From Palsa-883 sp963847615 (GTDB lineage Bacteria > Pseudomonadota > Alphaproteobacteria > Acetobacterales > Acetobacteraceae): a DNA stretch of 64,000 nucleotides. Below, in pieces: positions 54,220-63,225 of the stretch; position 1 is the first letter of the stretch; the number at the start of each line of letters is the position of its first letter. The stretch lies in the NCBI GenBank assembly GCA_963847615.1, contig CAWKAN010000019.1:248001-312000 (forward strand), given 5' to 3'. The notes under the pieces are model-generated. The model was not told the origin of the DNA, ran no database searches, and worked only from the letters and a program-made list of their open reading frames with translations. A program made the position numbers and the translations under genes.

Positions 54220-56276
54220 TCACCGCTCGCCGCCGTTGACCTCCACCAGCAGCACCGCCGAGCGCTCCGCCACCGCCAACCGACCGACCGCCGGCCCGCC
54301 CCGGTCAGGCGCGGCGCTGTCCAGGACGCACCGCCACGCCCGGCCGGCCTGCGGCACGGGCAAACTCACCTCCACCGGCGATGCCCCCGCGTGCAGCACC
54401 ACCACCGCGCGGCTGCCCGGCGCATAGAGCGCGGCGACCAGCGTGCGGTGGTCCGGGCGTTGCCAGTCCTCCGGCGCCAGCGCACGCCCGTCCGGCAACC
54501 GCCAGGCGACATCCGGGATCCCGCTGGCATCCACCGCACGGCCGGTCAGCTCCGCCGCACCGGTCAGCGCCTTGCAGTCGCGCCGCGCCCGCAGCAGCCG
54601 CGCGGTGAACTCGCTCAGCGCCGCGTCCGCCGCCGCCCAGTCCAGCCACGCCCCCGCGTTGTCCTGCGCATAGGCGTTGTTGTTGCCGCCCTGGCTGCGG
54701 CCGCACTCGTCGCCCATCGAAAGCATCGGCGTGCCGCGCGACAGCAGCAGCGTCGCCAGCAGGGCGCGCACGTCCCGCCCCCGCGCGGCGCGCACCGCGG
54801 GATCGTCGCTCGGCCCCTCGACGCCGTTGTTCCAGGAGACGTTGGCGTCGGTGCCGTCGCGGTTCGCCTCGCCGTTCGCCGCGTTGTGCTTGGCGGCATA
54901 GGCGACCAGGTCGGCCAGGGTGAACCCGTCATGCGCGGTGACGAAGTTGATGCTGCGGCGTCAGCGGGCGATGGCGCGGCGCGAACACAGCGGCCGAGCC
55001 GGCGAACCGCGTCGCCAGCTCGCCCAGCATGCCGCCGTCGCCGCGCCAGAACCGGCGCACGCCGTCGCGATAGCGGTCGTTCCACTCACCCCAGCCGGCG
55101 GGAAATTCGCCGAGCCGGTAGCCGCCCGGCCCGACATCCCAGGGCTCGGCGATCAGCCCGCGGTCGCGCAGCAGCGGGTCCTGCGCGATCGCGGCCAGCA
55201 GCGGCGCGGCCGGATCGAAGCCGCGAGGATCGGCTCCGATCGGGCGCCGCGCCATCGCGGTGGCAAGGTCGAAGCGCAGCCCGTCCGCCCCGGTCCGCCG
55301 CACCCAGCCGCGCAGCGCCGCCATGGCCAGGCGCAGCACCGGCGGACGGTCGAGCGCCAGCGTGTTGCCGCAGCCGGAGTCATCGACGTAGCGCGCGGCA
55401 TCCTCCGGCCGCAGCCGGTAGTAGCTGGCATTGTCCAGCCCGCGCAGCGACAGCGTCGGGCCGAGATGATCGCACTCGCCCAGGTGGTTCAGCACGACAT
55501 CGAGCAGCACGGCGATGCCCGCCGCCTGCAACGCGGCGACCGCGCCGCGCACCTCCGCCCAGCCGCCGGGCGCCAGGCGCGGGTCCGGCGCCAGCAGCGC
55601 CACCGGGTTGTAGCCCCAGTAATCCGCCAGCCCGAGCGCCGGCAGGTGGCGCTCGTCGATCCACGCCGCCGCCGGCATCAGCTCCACCGCGGTGACCCCG
55701 AGCCGGCGCAGGTGGTCCAGCGCCGCCGGATGCGCCAGCGCCGCGAAACGCCCGCGCAGCGCCGGGGGAATCTCCGGGATGGCGCATGGTGAAGCCGCGC
55801 ACATGCAGCTCGTAGATCACCTGGCCGTCCCACGCGAAGGGTGGGCGCGGCGGCGCGTCCGCCTGATCCGCCGCACCCACCAGCGCCTTCGGCATCGCCG
55901 CCGCGCTGTCGGCCGGGTTCGGCGCCTCGCCATCGAACAGCACCGCATCGAGGCGGAACGCCCGGTCGATCGCGGTGGCGAAAGGATCGAGCAACAGCTT
56001 GGCCGGATTGAACCGATGGCCCCGCGCCGGGTCCCACGGCCCGAACGCGCGCAGCCCATAGCGGGCGCCGGGCGCAACGCTGCTGATGTGGCCATGGAAC
56101 ACGTCGCCGGTGCGCGCCGGCAACGGAATGCGCGCCACCTCCACATCGTCGGCATCGAACAGGCAGACCGCGATCGCCTCGGCATGCGCCGAAAACACCG
56201 CCACGTTCACCCCGGCCGCATCGGCCCGAACACCCAGCGGCTCGGCCGCGCCCGCGCTGACGACACGACCGGTCAT
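54220..56276 (-). pseudogene. glgX: Glycogen debranching enzyme (GH13 isoamylase type), two frameshifts
   Basis: Hydrolyses alpha-1,6 branches. From ATG 56276: EPLGVRADAAGVNVAVFSAH, GLRAFGPWDPARGHRFNPAK, IYELHVRGFTMRHP. One extra base near 55777 shifts to LGVTAVELMPAAAWIDERHL, YWGYNPVALLAPDPRL, LLDVVLNHLGECDHLGPTLS, ADGLRFDLATAMARRP (catalytic Asp) and GLIAEPWDVGPGGYRLGEFP (catalytic Glu). A further shift near 54965 gives SINFVTAHDGFTLADLVAYA, KHNAANGEANRDGTDANVSW and SRGTPMLSMGDECGRSQGGN to TGA at 54220. All catalytic regions are kept, so the gene may be intact in the cell. Separated from glgA2 by palindrome copy C. Confidence 0.88.
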
Positions 56277-56286
56277 TCGGATGAGC

Positions 56287-56581
56287 CGCAGCAAGGCCAG
56301 GGGCTCCGCCCCTGGACCCCGCCAAGGGGCTCTGCCCCTTGGAACCCCGCCAAGGGCGAGCCCTTGGAACCCATCCATGGGAGTGTGGGGAGCGGGAGGG
56401 GGCGTGTGGGCACACCCTGGCTGCCGCCCCTCGCGAGGGGCGGCAGCCAGGGTGCGCCCACACGCCCCCTCCCGCTCCCCACACTCCCATGGATGGAGTC
56501 CAGAGGCTGTGCCTCTGGTGGGGGGTCCAGGGGGGCAACGCCCCCCTGGCGGGTTTCAGGGCGGAGCCCTGACCTTGCTGC
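56287..56581. repeat. Nested palindromic element, copy C
   Basis: 295 bp with ends CGCAGCAAGG and CCTTGCTGCG. The centre, 56371-56496, is a 126-bp palindrome with one mismatch. Its stem sequence differs strongly from copies A and B (CCCTGGCTGCCGCCCCTCGC where they have GAGGCGATGGGGCGCCGTCC) yet pairing is kept. It fills the gap between glgA2 and glgX, which run in the same direction. Confidence 0.9.
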
Positions 56582-56589
56582 GTTTCGGG

Positions 56590-58215
56590 TCATGGCGGGC
56601 GTTCGGCCAGCAGGGCGCGATACAGTGCCGCGTATTGGGCGGCGGGGCGGCGCCAGGACACGTCGGTCCGCATCGCGTTGCGTTGCAATTGGCGCCAGGT
56701 TTTGGGCTGCCGCCACAGCGCGGCGGTGCGTCGGATCGCCGCCGCCAGCATTTCGGTTGTCACCGGGGCGAACTGCACGCCGCTGCCGGTGCCGGCGGCG
56801 AGGGCCGCCTCATTGGCGTCGATCACGGTGTCGGCCAGCCCGCCGACCCGCGCCACCACCGGCAGCGCGCCGTAGCGCAGTGCGCAGAGCTGGGTCAGGC
56901 CGCAGGGCTCGAAGCGCGACGGCACCAGGATGGCGTCGGCGCCGGCCTGGATCTGGTGGGCCAGCGCCTCGTCATAGCCGATCACGCAGCCGATCTGCCG
57001 CGGATGCGCCGCGGCGGCGGCGGCGAAGGCGTCCTCCAGCGCGCGCTCGCCGGCGCCGAGCAGCACGAGCTGGGCGCCAAGCCGCAGCGGCAGGTCGAGG
57101 TCGGCGAGCAGCAGGTCGAGCCCTTTCTGCGCGGTCAGGCGGCTGATCACGCCAAGCAGCAGCGCGTCGGGTCTCGGCGCCAGGCCGAAGCGCGCCTGCA
57201 GGGCGGGCTTGTTGGCGGCCCGCCGGCGCAGCCGCGGCAGCGAGAACTCGGCGGCGATGAACCGGTCGGTGGCGGGGTTCCACGCCACCTCGTCGATGCC
57301 GTTCAGGATGCCGTGCAGCACCGGCGCGCGGGCGCGCAGCAGGCCGTCGAGCCCCATGCCGCCCTGCTGGGTGCAGATCTCCGCGGCGTAGGTCGGCGAG
57401 ACCGTGGTGATCCGGTCGGCGAACACCAGTCCGGCCTTCAGGAAGTTGATCATGCCGTGGAATTCGACGCCGTCGATGCTGAAGGCGGCCGGCGGCAGGC
57501 CGAGCGCCGGCAGCAGCGCGGCGGGGAACAGCCCCTGGAAGGCCAGATTGTGCACCGTCATCACGGTGCCCGGCCGCTTGCCGCCACGATAGTGCAGGTA
57601 GGCGAGCGCCAGCCCGGCCTGCCAGTCATGCGCGTGCATGATGTCGGGGACGACGCCGGGGCCGATCCCGGGGCCGATCCCGGGGCCGATCCCAGGGACT
57701 GTCCCGGGGCCGGCCGCTCCCGGGGTGCTGCCGGCGGTCCCCTCGGCGATCTTTCTGGTGCTCCCGCGGGCGGACGCTCCGGCGGTCCCCGGACCGGTCC
57801 GGGGACCGGTCCATGGGGCATTGCGCGCCAGCGTCCCGGTGGCGAGCTGCGCCGCGACCTCGGCCAGCGCGGCGAAGCGCAGCGCATTGTCCGGCCAGTC
57901 CCGCCCGTCCGGCCCCAGATAGGGGTTGCCGGGCCGCGCATAGAGGTGCGGCGCGTCGATCGCCAGCAGCTCCAGCCCCGCCGCGCGGCCGCGCAGCAGC
58001 CGGGCCGGACCGCCGAACAGCGCGGCGAAATCATGCACCGGCGCGGCGTCGTCAAGCCCATCGAGCACCGCCGGGTAGCCCGGAACCAGGGTGGTCACCT
58101 GCACGCCCTCGTCCGCCAGCGCCGCCGGCAGCGCGCCGGCCACGTCGGCCAGGCCACCCGTCTTGATCAGCGGAAAGATCTCGGAGACGACGCCGAGAAC
58201 CGTGACCGGCGTCAC
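56590..58215 (-). CDS. glgA: Glycogen synthase (GT5), second copy with low-complexity insert
   Basis: 541 residues from GTG 58215, overlapping the glgC stop (GTGA). Motifs: VVSEIFPLIKTGGLADVAGA, IMHAHDWQAGLALAYLHYRG, TVHNLAFQGLFPAALLPALG, TVSPTYAAEICTQQGGMGLD, GILNGIDEVAWNP, VPSRFEPCGLTQLCALRYGA. Residues about 133-190 are an extra Gly/Pro/Thr-rich stretch (GPRTGPGTAG, then VPGIGPGIGPGIGPGV) just before the HAHDW motif, encoded partly by 12-bp tandem repeats at 57657-57700 and absent from glgA1. It should form a surface loop of the N-terminal domain. Same operon as glgC and glgX. Confidence 0.94.
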   Translation of the reverse strand: MTPVTVLGVVSEIFPLIKTGGLADVAGALPAALADEGVQVTTLVPGYPAVLDGLDDAAPVHDFAALFGGPARLLRGRAAGLELLAIDAPHLYARPGNPYLGPDGRDWPDNALRFAALAEVAAQLATGTLARNAPWTGPRTGPGTAGASARGSTRKIAEGTAGSTPGAAGPGTVPGIGPGIGPGIGPGVVPDIMHAHDWQAGLALAYLHYRGGKRPGTVMTVHNLAFQGLFPAALLPALGLPPAAFSIDGVEFHGMINFLKAGLVFADRITTVSPTYAAEICTQQGGMGLDGLLRARAPVLHGILNGIDEVAWNPATDRFIAAEFSLPRLRRRAANKPALQARFGLAPRPDALLLGVISRLTAQKGLDLLLADLDLPLRLGAQLVLLGAGERALEDAFAAAAAAHPRQIGCVIGYDEALAHQIQAGADAILVPSRFEPCGLTQLCALRYGALPVVARVGGLADTVIDANEAALAAGTGSGVQFAPVTTEMLAAAIRRTAALWRQPKTWRQLQRNAMRTDVSWRRPAAQYAALYRALLAERPP

Positions 58216-59477
58216 GCCGTCAGCCCGTCGATCATCGCCGGGGTGATCAGGCAGATGCCTTTTTCGGTGCGGCGGAACCGCCGAGCGTCGTCATCGGCAT
58301 CCTCGCCCACCACCAGGCCCGGCGGGATCCGCACGCCCTTCTCGACGATCACGTTGTTCAGCCTTGCGCCGCGGCCGATATCGGCATCCGGCAGGATCAG
58401 CGCATTCTCCACCTGCGCGTAGGAATGCACGTGCACGCCGGAGAACAGCAGCGTGCGGCGCAGCAGCGCGCCGGAGACGATGCAGCCGCCGGCCACCAGC
58501 GAGGAGATCGCCTCGCCGCGCCGGCCGTTCTCGTCGTGCACGAACTTGGCCGGCGGGGTGATCTCGGCATAGGTCCAGATCGGCCAGTCGCGCTCGTAGA
58601 GATCGAGCGCCGGCACCACGTCGGTGAGATCGATGTTGGCCTCCCAATAGGCATCGATGGTGCCGACATCGCGCCAATACGTCTCCTTCTCGGTTCCGGA
58701 ACGGACGCAGGACTGCGAGAAACGGTGCGCCACGGCGCGGCCACCCTTGACCAGGTACGGAATGATATCGCGGCCGAAATCGCGCGAGGACCCCGGATCC
58801 GCGGCGTCGCGCCGGAGCTGGTCGAGCAGCAGGCCGGTGGCGAACACGTAGATGCCCATGCTGGCCAGCGCGGTGTCCGGCCGGTCCGGCATCCCCGGCG
58901 GATCGGCCGGCTTCTCGACGAAGGCAGTGATGCGATCGTTCGCGTCCACCGCCATGACGCCGAAGCCGGTCGCCTGCAGGCGCGGCACCTCGATACAGCC
59001 CACCGTGACGTCGGCGCCGCTCTCGACGTGCTGGGCGAGCATCTGCTCGTAGTCCATCTTGTAGATGTGGTCGCCCGCCAGCACCACCATGTGCTGCGGG
59101 GCATAGGCTTCGATGATGTCGATGTTCTGGTAGACGGCATCGGCGGTGCCGGCGTACCAGGTCTCGCCGATGCGTTGCGAGGCCGGCAGGATATCGAAGC
59201 TCTCGTTGCGCTCGGGGCGGAAGAAGTTCCAGCCGCGCTGCAGGTGGCGGATCAGGCTGTGCGCCTTGTACTGGGTCGCCACGCCGATCCGCCGGATGCC
59301 GGAATTCAGCGCGTTCGACAGCGTGAAATCGATGATGCGGCTTTTGCCGCCGAAATACACCGCCGGCTTGGCGCGAATGTCCGTGAGTTCCTGCAGGCGC
59401 GAGCCGCGTCCGCCGGCCAGCACGTAGGCCATGGCCGAACGCATGAGCGTGGCACTGCCGATCGGTTGCTGGCGCAT
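58212..59477 (-). CDS. glgC: Glucose-1-phosphate adenylyltransferase
   Basis: 421 residues. Makes ADP-glucose, the committed step of glycogen synthesis. Signatures: AYVLAGGRGSRLQELTDIRA, KPAVYFGGKSRIIDFTLSNA, GTADAVYQNIDIIEAYAPQH, LAGDHIYKMDYEQM, FVEKPADPP, YWRDVGTIDAYWEANIDLT, then the C-terminal beta-helix. Arg/Lys residues in the N-terminal part fit the allosteric site of bacterial enzymes. The stop overlaps the start of glgA2. Three 14-bp repeats lie 47-86 bp upstream. Confidence 0.96.
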   Translation of the reverse strand: MRQQPIGSATLMRSAMAYVLAGGRGSRLQELTDIRAKPAVYFGGKSRIIDFTLSNALNSGIRRIGVATQYKAHSLIRHLQRGWNFFRPERNESFDILPASQRIGETWYAGTADAVYQNIDIIEAYAPQHMVVLAGDHIYKMDYEQMLAQHVESGADVTVGCIEVPRLQATGFGVMAVDANDRITAFVEKPADPPGMPDRPDTALASMGIYVFATGLLLDQLRRDAADPGSSRDFGRDIIPYLVKGGRAVAHRFSQSCVRSGTEKETYWRDVGTIDAYWEANIDLTDVVPALDLYERDWPIWTYAEITPPAKFVHDENGRRGEAISSLVAGGCIVSGALLRRTLLFSGVHVHSYAQVENALILPDADIGRGARLNNVIVEKGVRIPPGLVVGEDADDDARRFRRTEKGICLITPAMIDGLTA

Positions 59478-59523
59478 GGGTCGCGGCCCTCCTGGCTGCC
59501 CGGCAGGTTATTCCGGTTGCCAA

Positions 59524-59562
59524 GGGAAATATACCGGGGGAAATATACCAGGGGAAATATAC
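59524..59562. promoter_or_regulatory. Three 14-bp tandem repeats (GGGAAATATACC) upstream of glgC
   Basis: Units start at 59524, 59538 and 59552, exactly 14 bp apart, and are much richer in A and T than their surroundings. They lie in the 190-bp gap between the glgP stop and the glgC start, on the upstream side of glgC. They could be protein-binding sites or a slippage repeat; function is not shown. Confidence 0.55.
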
Positions 59563-59667
59563 GCCGAGCGGCGGCGGCAGCAGAATCGCAGCACCGGCGG
59601 GCCGCGCCGCGGTCGCGCCGTCGCTTGCACCTCGCCCCGGTTGCCGAGGCTGCCGCGGGCCGCTTGC

Positions 59668-62199
59668 TCAGGCGCCCGGCTTCTGCCCCCGGCTCGGCCC
59701 CGCACCCACCGGAACGTCCCAGATCCTGGCGGCATATTCGCGGATCGCCCGGTCCGAGGAAAACCAGCCGACGCCCGCGGTGTTCAGGATGGCGGTCCGC
59801 CACCACGCCTGCGGCTGGCGCCACAGCGCGGCGATGTCGCGCTGGACGGCGGCGTAGGCATCGAAATCGGCGCACACCATGAAGTGGTCGTGGTAGCGCA
59901 ACGCATCGACCAGGCCTTGGTAGCGGTCGGGTTGGTCGGGCGAGAAGGCGCCGGACTGCACCGCGTCCAGCACCTCCGCCAGCACCGGCGAGGCGGCGAT
60001 CGTCGCCCCGGCATCGAGACCGGCGCTGCGCCGCGCCGCCACCGCCTCGGTCTGCAGGCCGAAGATGAAGATGTTCTCCGCCCCGACCCGCTCGCGGATC
60101 TCCACATTGGCGCCGTCCAGCGTGCCGACGGTCAGCGCCCCGTTCAGCGTCAGCTTCATGTTGCCGGTGCCGGAGGCTTCCATCCCGGCGGTGGAGATCT
60201 GCTCGGACAGGTCGGCCGCCGGGATGATCGTTTCGGCGAGGCTCACCGAGTAGTTCGGCAGGAACACCAGCCGCAGCGCGTCGCGCACGATCGGGTCGCG
60301 GTTGATCACCTGGGCCACGTCGTGCGCCAGCTTGATGATCAGCTTGGCCTGGTAATAGCTTGCCGCCGCCTTGCCGGCGAACAGCTTGACCCGCGGCGTC
60401 CAGTCGCGCCCCGGCTGCGCCCGGATCGCGTGATAGTGCGCGATCGTCTCCAGGATGTTCAGCAACTGGCGCTTGTATTCGTGGATGCGCTTGATCTGCA
60501 CGTCGAACAGCGCCGCCGGATCGACGCGGATGCCCAGCCCGCGATTGATCAACTCGGCAAGCACCAGCTTGTTGTGCCGGCGCGTCGCGGCGAAGCGCTG
60601 CTGGAACGCCGCGTCGGCGGCCAGCGGCCGCAACTCCGCGAACAGCTCTTCGCGGTCCAGCACGCCCGGCCCGACCGCCTCGACCAGCAGCGCGGTCAGC
60701 TTCGGATTGGCCTCGTGCAGCCAGCGGCGGAAGGCGATGCCGTTGGTGACGTTGACGATGCGCCCGGGCAGCACCGCGTTCAGGTCGCGGAACACCGTCT
60801 CGCCCATCAGCCCGGTGTGCAGCGCCGAGACGCCGTTCACCCGGTGCGAGCCGACGAAGGCGAGGTGGCTCATGCGCACCCGCCGTCCGGCGTACTCGTC
60901 GATCAGCGAGGCGCTGGACAGCAGCCGGTCGTCGCCGGGGAAGCCGTCGCGCACCTTGGCGAGATGGCGCGCGTTGATCAGGTAGATGATCTGCATGTGC
61001 CGCGGCAGCAGGCGCTCCATCAGTGCCACCGGCCAGCTCTCCAGCGCTTCCGGCAGCAGCGTGTGGTTGGTGTAGCTGAAGGTCGCCTGGACGATGCGCC
61101 ACGCCGCCGCCCACGGCACCGCGTGCAGATCGACCAGGATGCGCATCAGCTCGGCGACGGCGATCGCCGGATGGGTGTCGTTGAGCTGGATCGCGGTCTT
61201 CTCGGCCAGCAAGTCGATCCGACCAAACGCCTTGAGATGGCGCCGCACCAGGTCCTGCAACGAGGCGGCGGCGAAGAAGTATTCCTGCCGCAGCCGCAGC
61301 TCCTGCCCCGCCGGCGTGGCGTCCGAGGGGTACAGCACCTTGGAGATGGTCGCCGCGCGCACCTGTTCGGCGAGCGCGCCGGTATGGTCGCCGTGGTTGA
61401 AGGCGTCCAGCCGCAACGGATCGACCGCGCGCGCCGACCACAGCCGCAACGTGTTCACCCGCCGGCCGCGCCAGCCGACCACCGGGGTGTCGTAGGCGAC
61501 CGCCGCGATGGTCTCGGCGGGGTGCCAAAGCGGCCGGCGCGTCGCCGTCTCGGGTAGCGACGCCGCCTCGACGGTGCCGCCGAAGCCGATTTGGTACTGC
61601 ACCTCCGGCCGCTCGAACTCCCAGGGATTGCCGAACGACAGCCACTCCTCCGGGTATTCCTGCTGCCAGCCGTTCTTCACCACCTGGCGGAACAGGCCGT
61701 TGTCATAGCGGATGCCGTAGCCGTGCGCGGGGATGCCGAGGCTGGCCATGCTCTCGATGAAGCAGGCGGCCAGCCGCCCGAGGCCGCCATTGCCGAGCGC
61801 GGCGTCCGCCTCCAGCGTGCGCAGCCGGTCGAGATCGACGTCGAGGCCGGCAAGCGCCGCCCGCACCGCCCCGGTGAGGCCGAGATTGTTGAGGTTGTCG
61901 AACAGCAGCCGGCCGATCAGGAATTCCAGCGACAGGTAGTAGACCCGCTTCTCGCCCTGCTGGTAGGCGGCCTCGGTGCTGGCCAGCCAGCGCTCGACGG
62001 CGATGTCGCGCACCGCGATCGCGGTTGCCAGCAGCCAGTCCCGCTCGGTGGCGACGGCGCGCCGCTTGCCGGCGTGGGTGGCGAGCTTGGCCAGGATGCT
62101 GGCACGCAAGGCCGCTACCCCGGACGGCCCCGCCGTGTCCTGCACATCGTCGCCGGCCGGGTCGGCTTGCGTCAGCCGCGTGTCGAATTCAAGCTCCAA
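59668..62199 (-). CDS. glgP: Glycogen phosphorylase (GT35)
   Basis: 843 residues, PLP enzyme releasing glucose-1-phosphate from glycogen. Full set of motifs: RVYYLSLEFLIGRLLFDNLN, DAALGNGGLGRLAACFIESM, AIQLNDTHPAIAVAELMRIL, FSYTNHTLLPEALESWPV, DVQIKRIHEYKRQLLNILE, and the PLP-Lys segment EASGTGNMKLTLNGALTVGT. The start codon appears to be TTG at 62199 (GGAG 9 nt upstream); no ATG gives a better N-terminus. First gene of the glgP-glgC-glgA2-glgX strand. Preceded by the truncated palindrome copy D. Confidence 0.95.
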   Translation of the reverse strand: MELEFDTRLTQADPAGDDVQDTAGPSGVAALRASILAKLATHAGKRRAVATERDWLLATAIAVRDIAVERWLASTEAAYQQGEKRVYYLSLEFLIGRLLFDNLNNLGLTGAVRAALAGLDVDLDRLRTLEADAALGNGGLGRLAACFIESMASLGIPAHGYGIRYDNGLFRQVVKNGWQQEYPEEWLSFGNPWEFERPEVQYQIGFGGTVEAASLPETATRRPLWHPAETIAAVAYDTPVVGWRGRRVNTLRLWSARAVDPLRLDAFNHGDHTGALAEQVRAATISKVLYPSDATPAGQELRLRQEYFFAAASLQDLVRRHLKAFGRIDLLAEKTAIQLNDTHPAIAVAELMRILVDLHAVPWAAAWRIVQATFSYTNHTLLPEALESWPVALMERLLPRHMQIIYLINARHLAKVRDGFPGDDRLLSSASLIDEYAGRRVRMSHLAFVGSHRVNGVSALHTGLMGETVFRDLNAVLPGRIVNVTNGIAFRRWLHEANPKLTALLVEAVGPGVLDREELFAELRPLAADAAFQQRFAATRRHNKLVLAELINRGLGIRVDPAALFDVQIKRIHEYKRQLLNILETIAHYHAIRAQPGRDWTPRVKLFAGKAAASYYQAKLIIKLAHDVAQVINRDPIVRDALRLVFLPNYSVSLAETIIPAADLSEQISTAGMEASGTGNMKLTLNGALTVGTLDGANVEIRERVGAENIFIFGLQTEAVAARRSAGLDAGATIAASPVLAEVLDAVQSGAFSPDQPDRYQGLVDALRYHDHFMVCADFDAYAAVQRDIAALWRQPQAWWRTAILNTAGVGWFSSDRAIREYAARIWDVPVGAGPSRGQKPGA

Positions 62200-62376
62200 G
62201 ACCGGTCACTCCAGCCCACCTTGTCAGGGATGCCCGGACCAAAGCATCTTTTGTCCGTGTGCGGCAACCGCCCGCGTCTTACGCCGATCATCGGAAAGGG
62301 AGTGTTAACCAGCCTATACCTATCACGGCCCGGCAAGTCCCGACCGGCGGGCCATCCACGCGCCCAGGGGGCAATC

Positions 62377-62560
62377 GGGGGCACGAAGCAAGGTCGGGGC
62401 TCCGCCCCGAACCCCGCGAGGGGGGCGTTGCCCCCCCATGGAACCGTTGGGACCCCCCACCCCCCGGGACAAGTGCCCGGGGGCAGGCGCCGGCAGCGGC
62501 CTCTGGGCTCCATGACTGGGAGTGGGGAGGGGAAGGGGGCGGGTGGGCGCCTTCCGGCGG
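62377..62560. repeat. Nested palindromic element, copy D (truncated)
   Basis: Contains the left-hand hairpins (AAGCAAGGTCGGGGCTCCGC and the GGGCTCCATGACTGGGAGTG segment shared with copies A and B) but the central palindrome stops near its midpoint, at GGGTGGGCGCCTTCCGGCGG. The right half is missing. It abuts the 3' end of the small membrane-protein gene (stop at 62567). Confidence 0.75.
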
Positions 62561-62566
62561 CGTCGC

Positions 62567-63013
62567 TCAGGCTTTCGACCGATGCGGATGGACGCCGAAG
62601 CCACCGGCGGCTTCGGCCAGGCCCAGCAGGTCGCTTTCGGACACCAGCAGGTCCGCCGAGGCACCGCAGTCGGCCGCGCCGCCGCTGGTGTGCGCGCCCG
62701 CCCAGTGGATCAGATAGGCCCCATTGGCGGCGGGCGGCCGGGCCACCACCACGAAGCTGCCGCCGTCGCGCGCCATCACATCCGAGGCCAGCACGCAGGT
62801 GCGGCCCGCTTGCTTCGCCGTGACACTGACCGACGGCAGGCCGTCGGTCATCAGCCGCGATGAGAAATCGGCGATGTCACCCACTGTCGGCTCGAGTTGC
62901 TCGGCAAGTCGCAGGCACATCCCGACGACGATCGCCATGCAGACCAGCGCCATGGCGATGAAGGTCACGACGGTTCCCGCCGTTGGCGTGGTTTCGGAGG
63001 AGTCCGGGGTCAT
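62567..63013 (-). CDS. Hypothetical protein with one N-terminal membrane helix
   Basis: 148 residues. MTPDSSETTPTAGTVVTFIA begins a cytoplasmic tail followed by one hydrophobic helix (about 14-36). A small presumably periplasmic domain follows with two Cys residues (TCVLASDV and AADCGAS) that might pair. AGGGA lies 5 nt before the ATG. No family recognised. Its 3' end touches palindrome copy D, and the last residues (VHPHRSKA) may be affected by it. Confidence 0.6.
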   Translation of the reverse strand: MTPDSSETTPTAGTVVTFIAMALVCMAIVVGMCLRLAEQLEPTVGDIADFSSRLMTDGLPSVSVTAKQAGRTCVLASDVMARDGGSFVVVARPPAANGAYLIHWAGAHTSGGAADCGASADLLVSESDLLGLAEAAGGFGVHPHRSKA

Positions 63014-63225
63014 GCTATCCCTCGCGCTGGTGGCCGTGGCAGTGGGCCGCCTACCCCCTCGCGTCTTGGCCGGTCATCGAAGCCGTTTGGAGCGGGTCGC
63101 CGGTCCCGGCACCCGGCATCGGGATGTTTTGCTGCGGTGCAATATAATCTAGGGCAAAATGGTTAAGCCCAGGTGAATCTGCATGAATGGCGGCCTGGCC
63201 ATGTGCCGGCCGCAGGCCTGGCGGA
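63014..63225. other. Spacer with AT-rich segment
   Basis: 212 bp. The stretch at about 63139-63172 (GCAATATAATCTAGGGCAAA) is unusually AT-rich for this window and is a candidate promoter for the small membrane-protein gene, read leftward. Confidence 0.35.
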
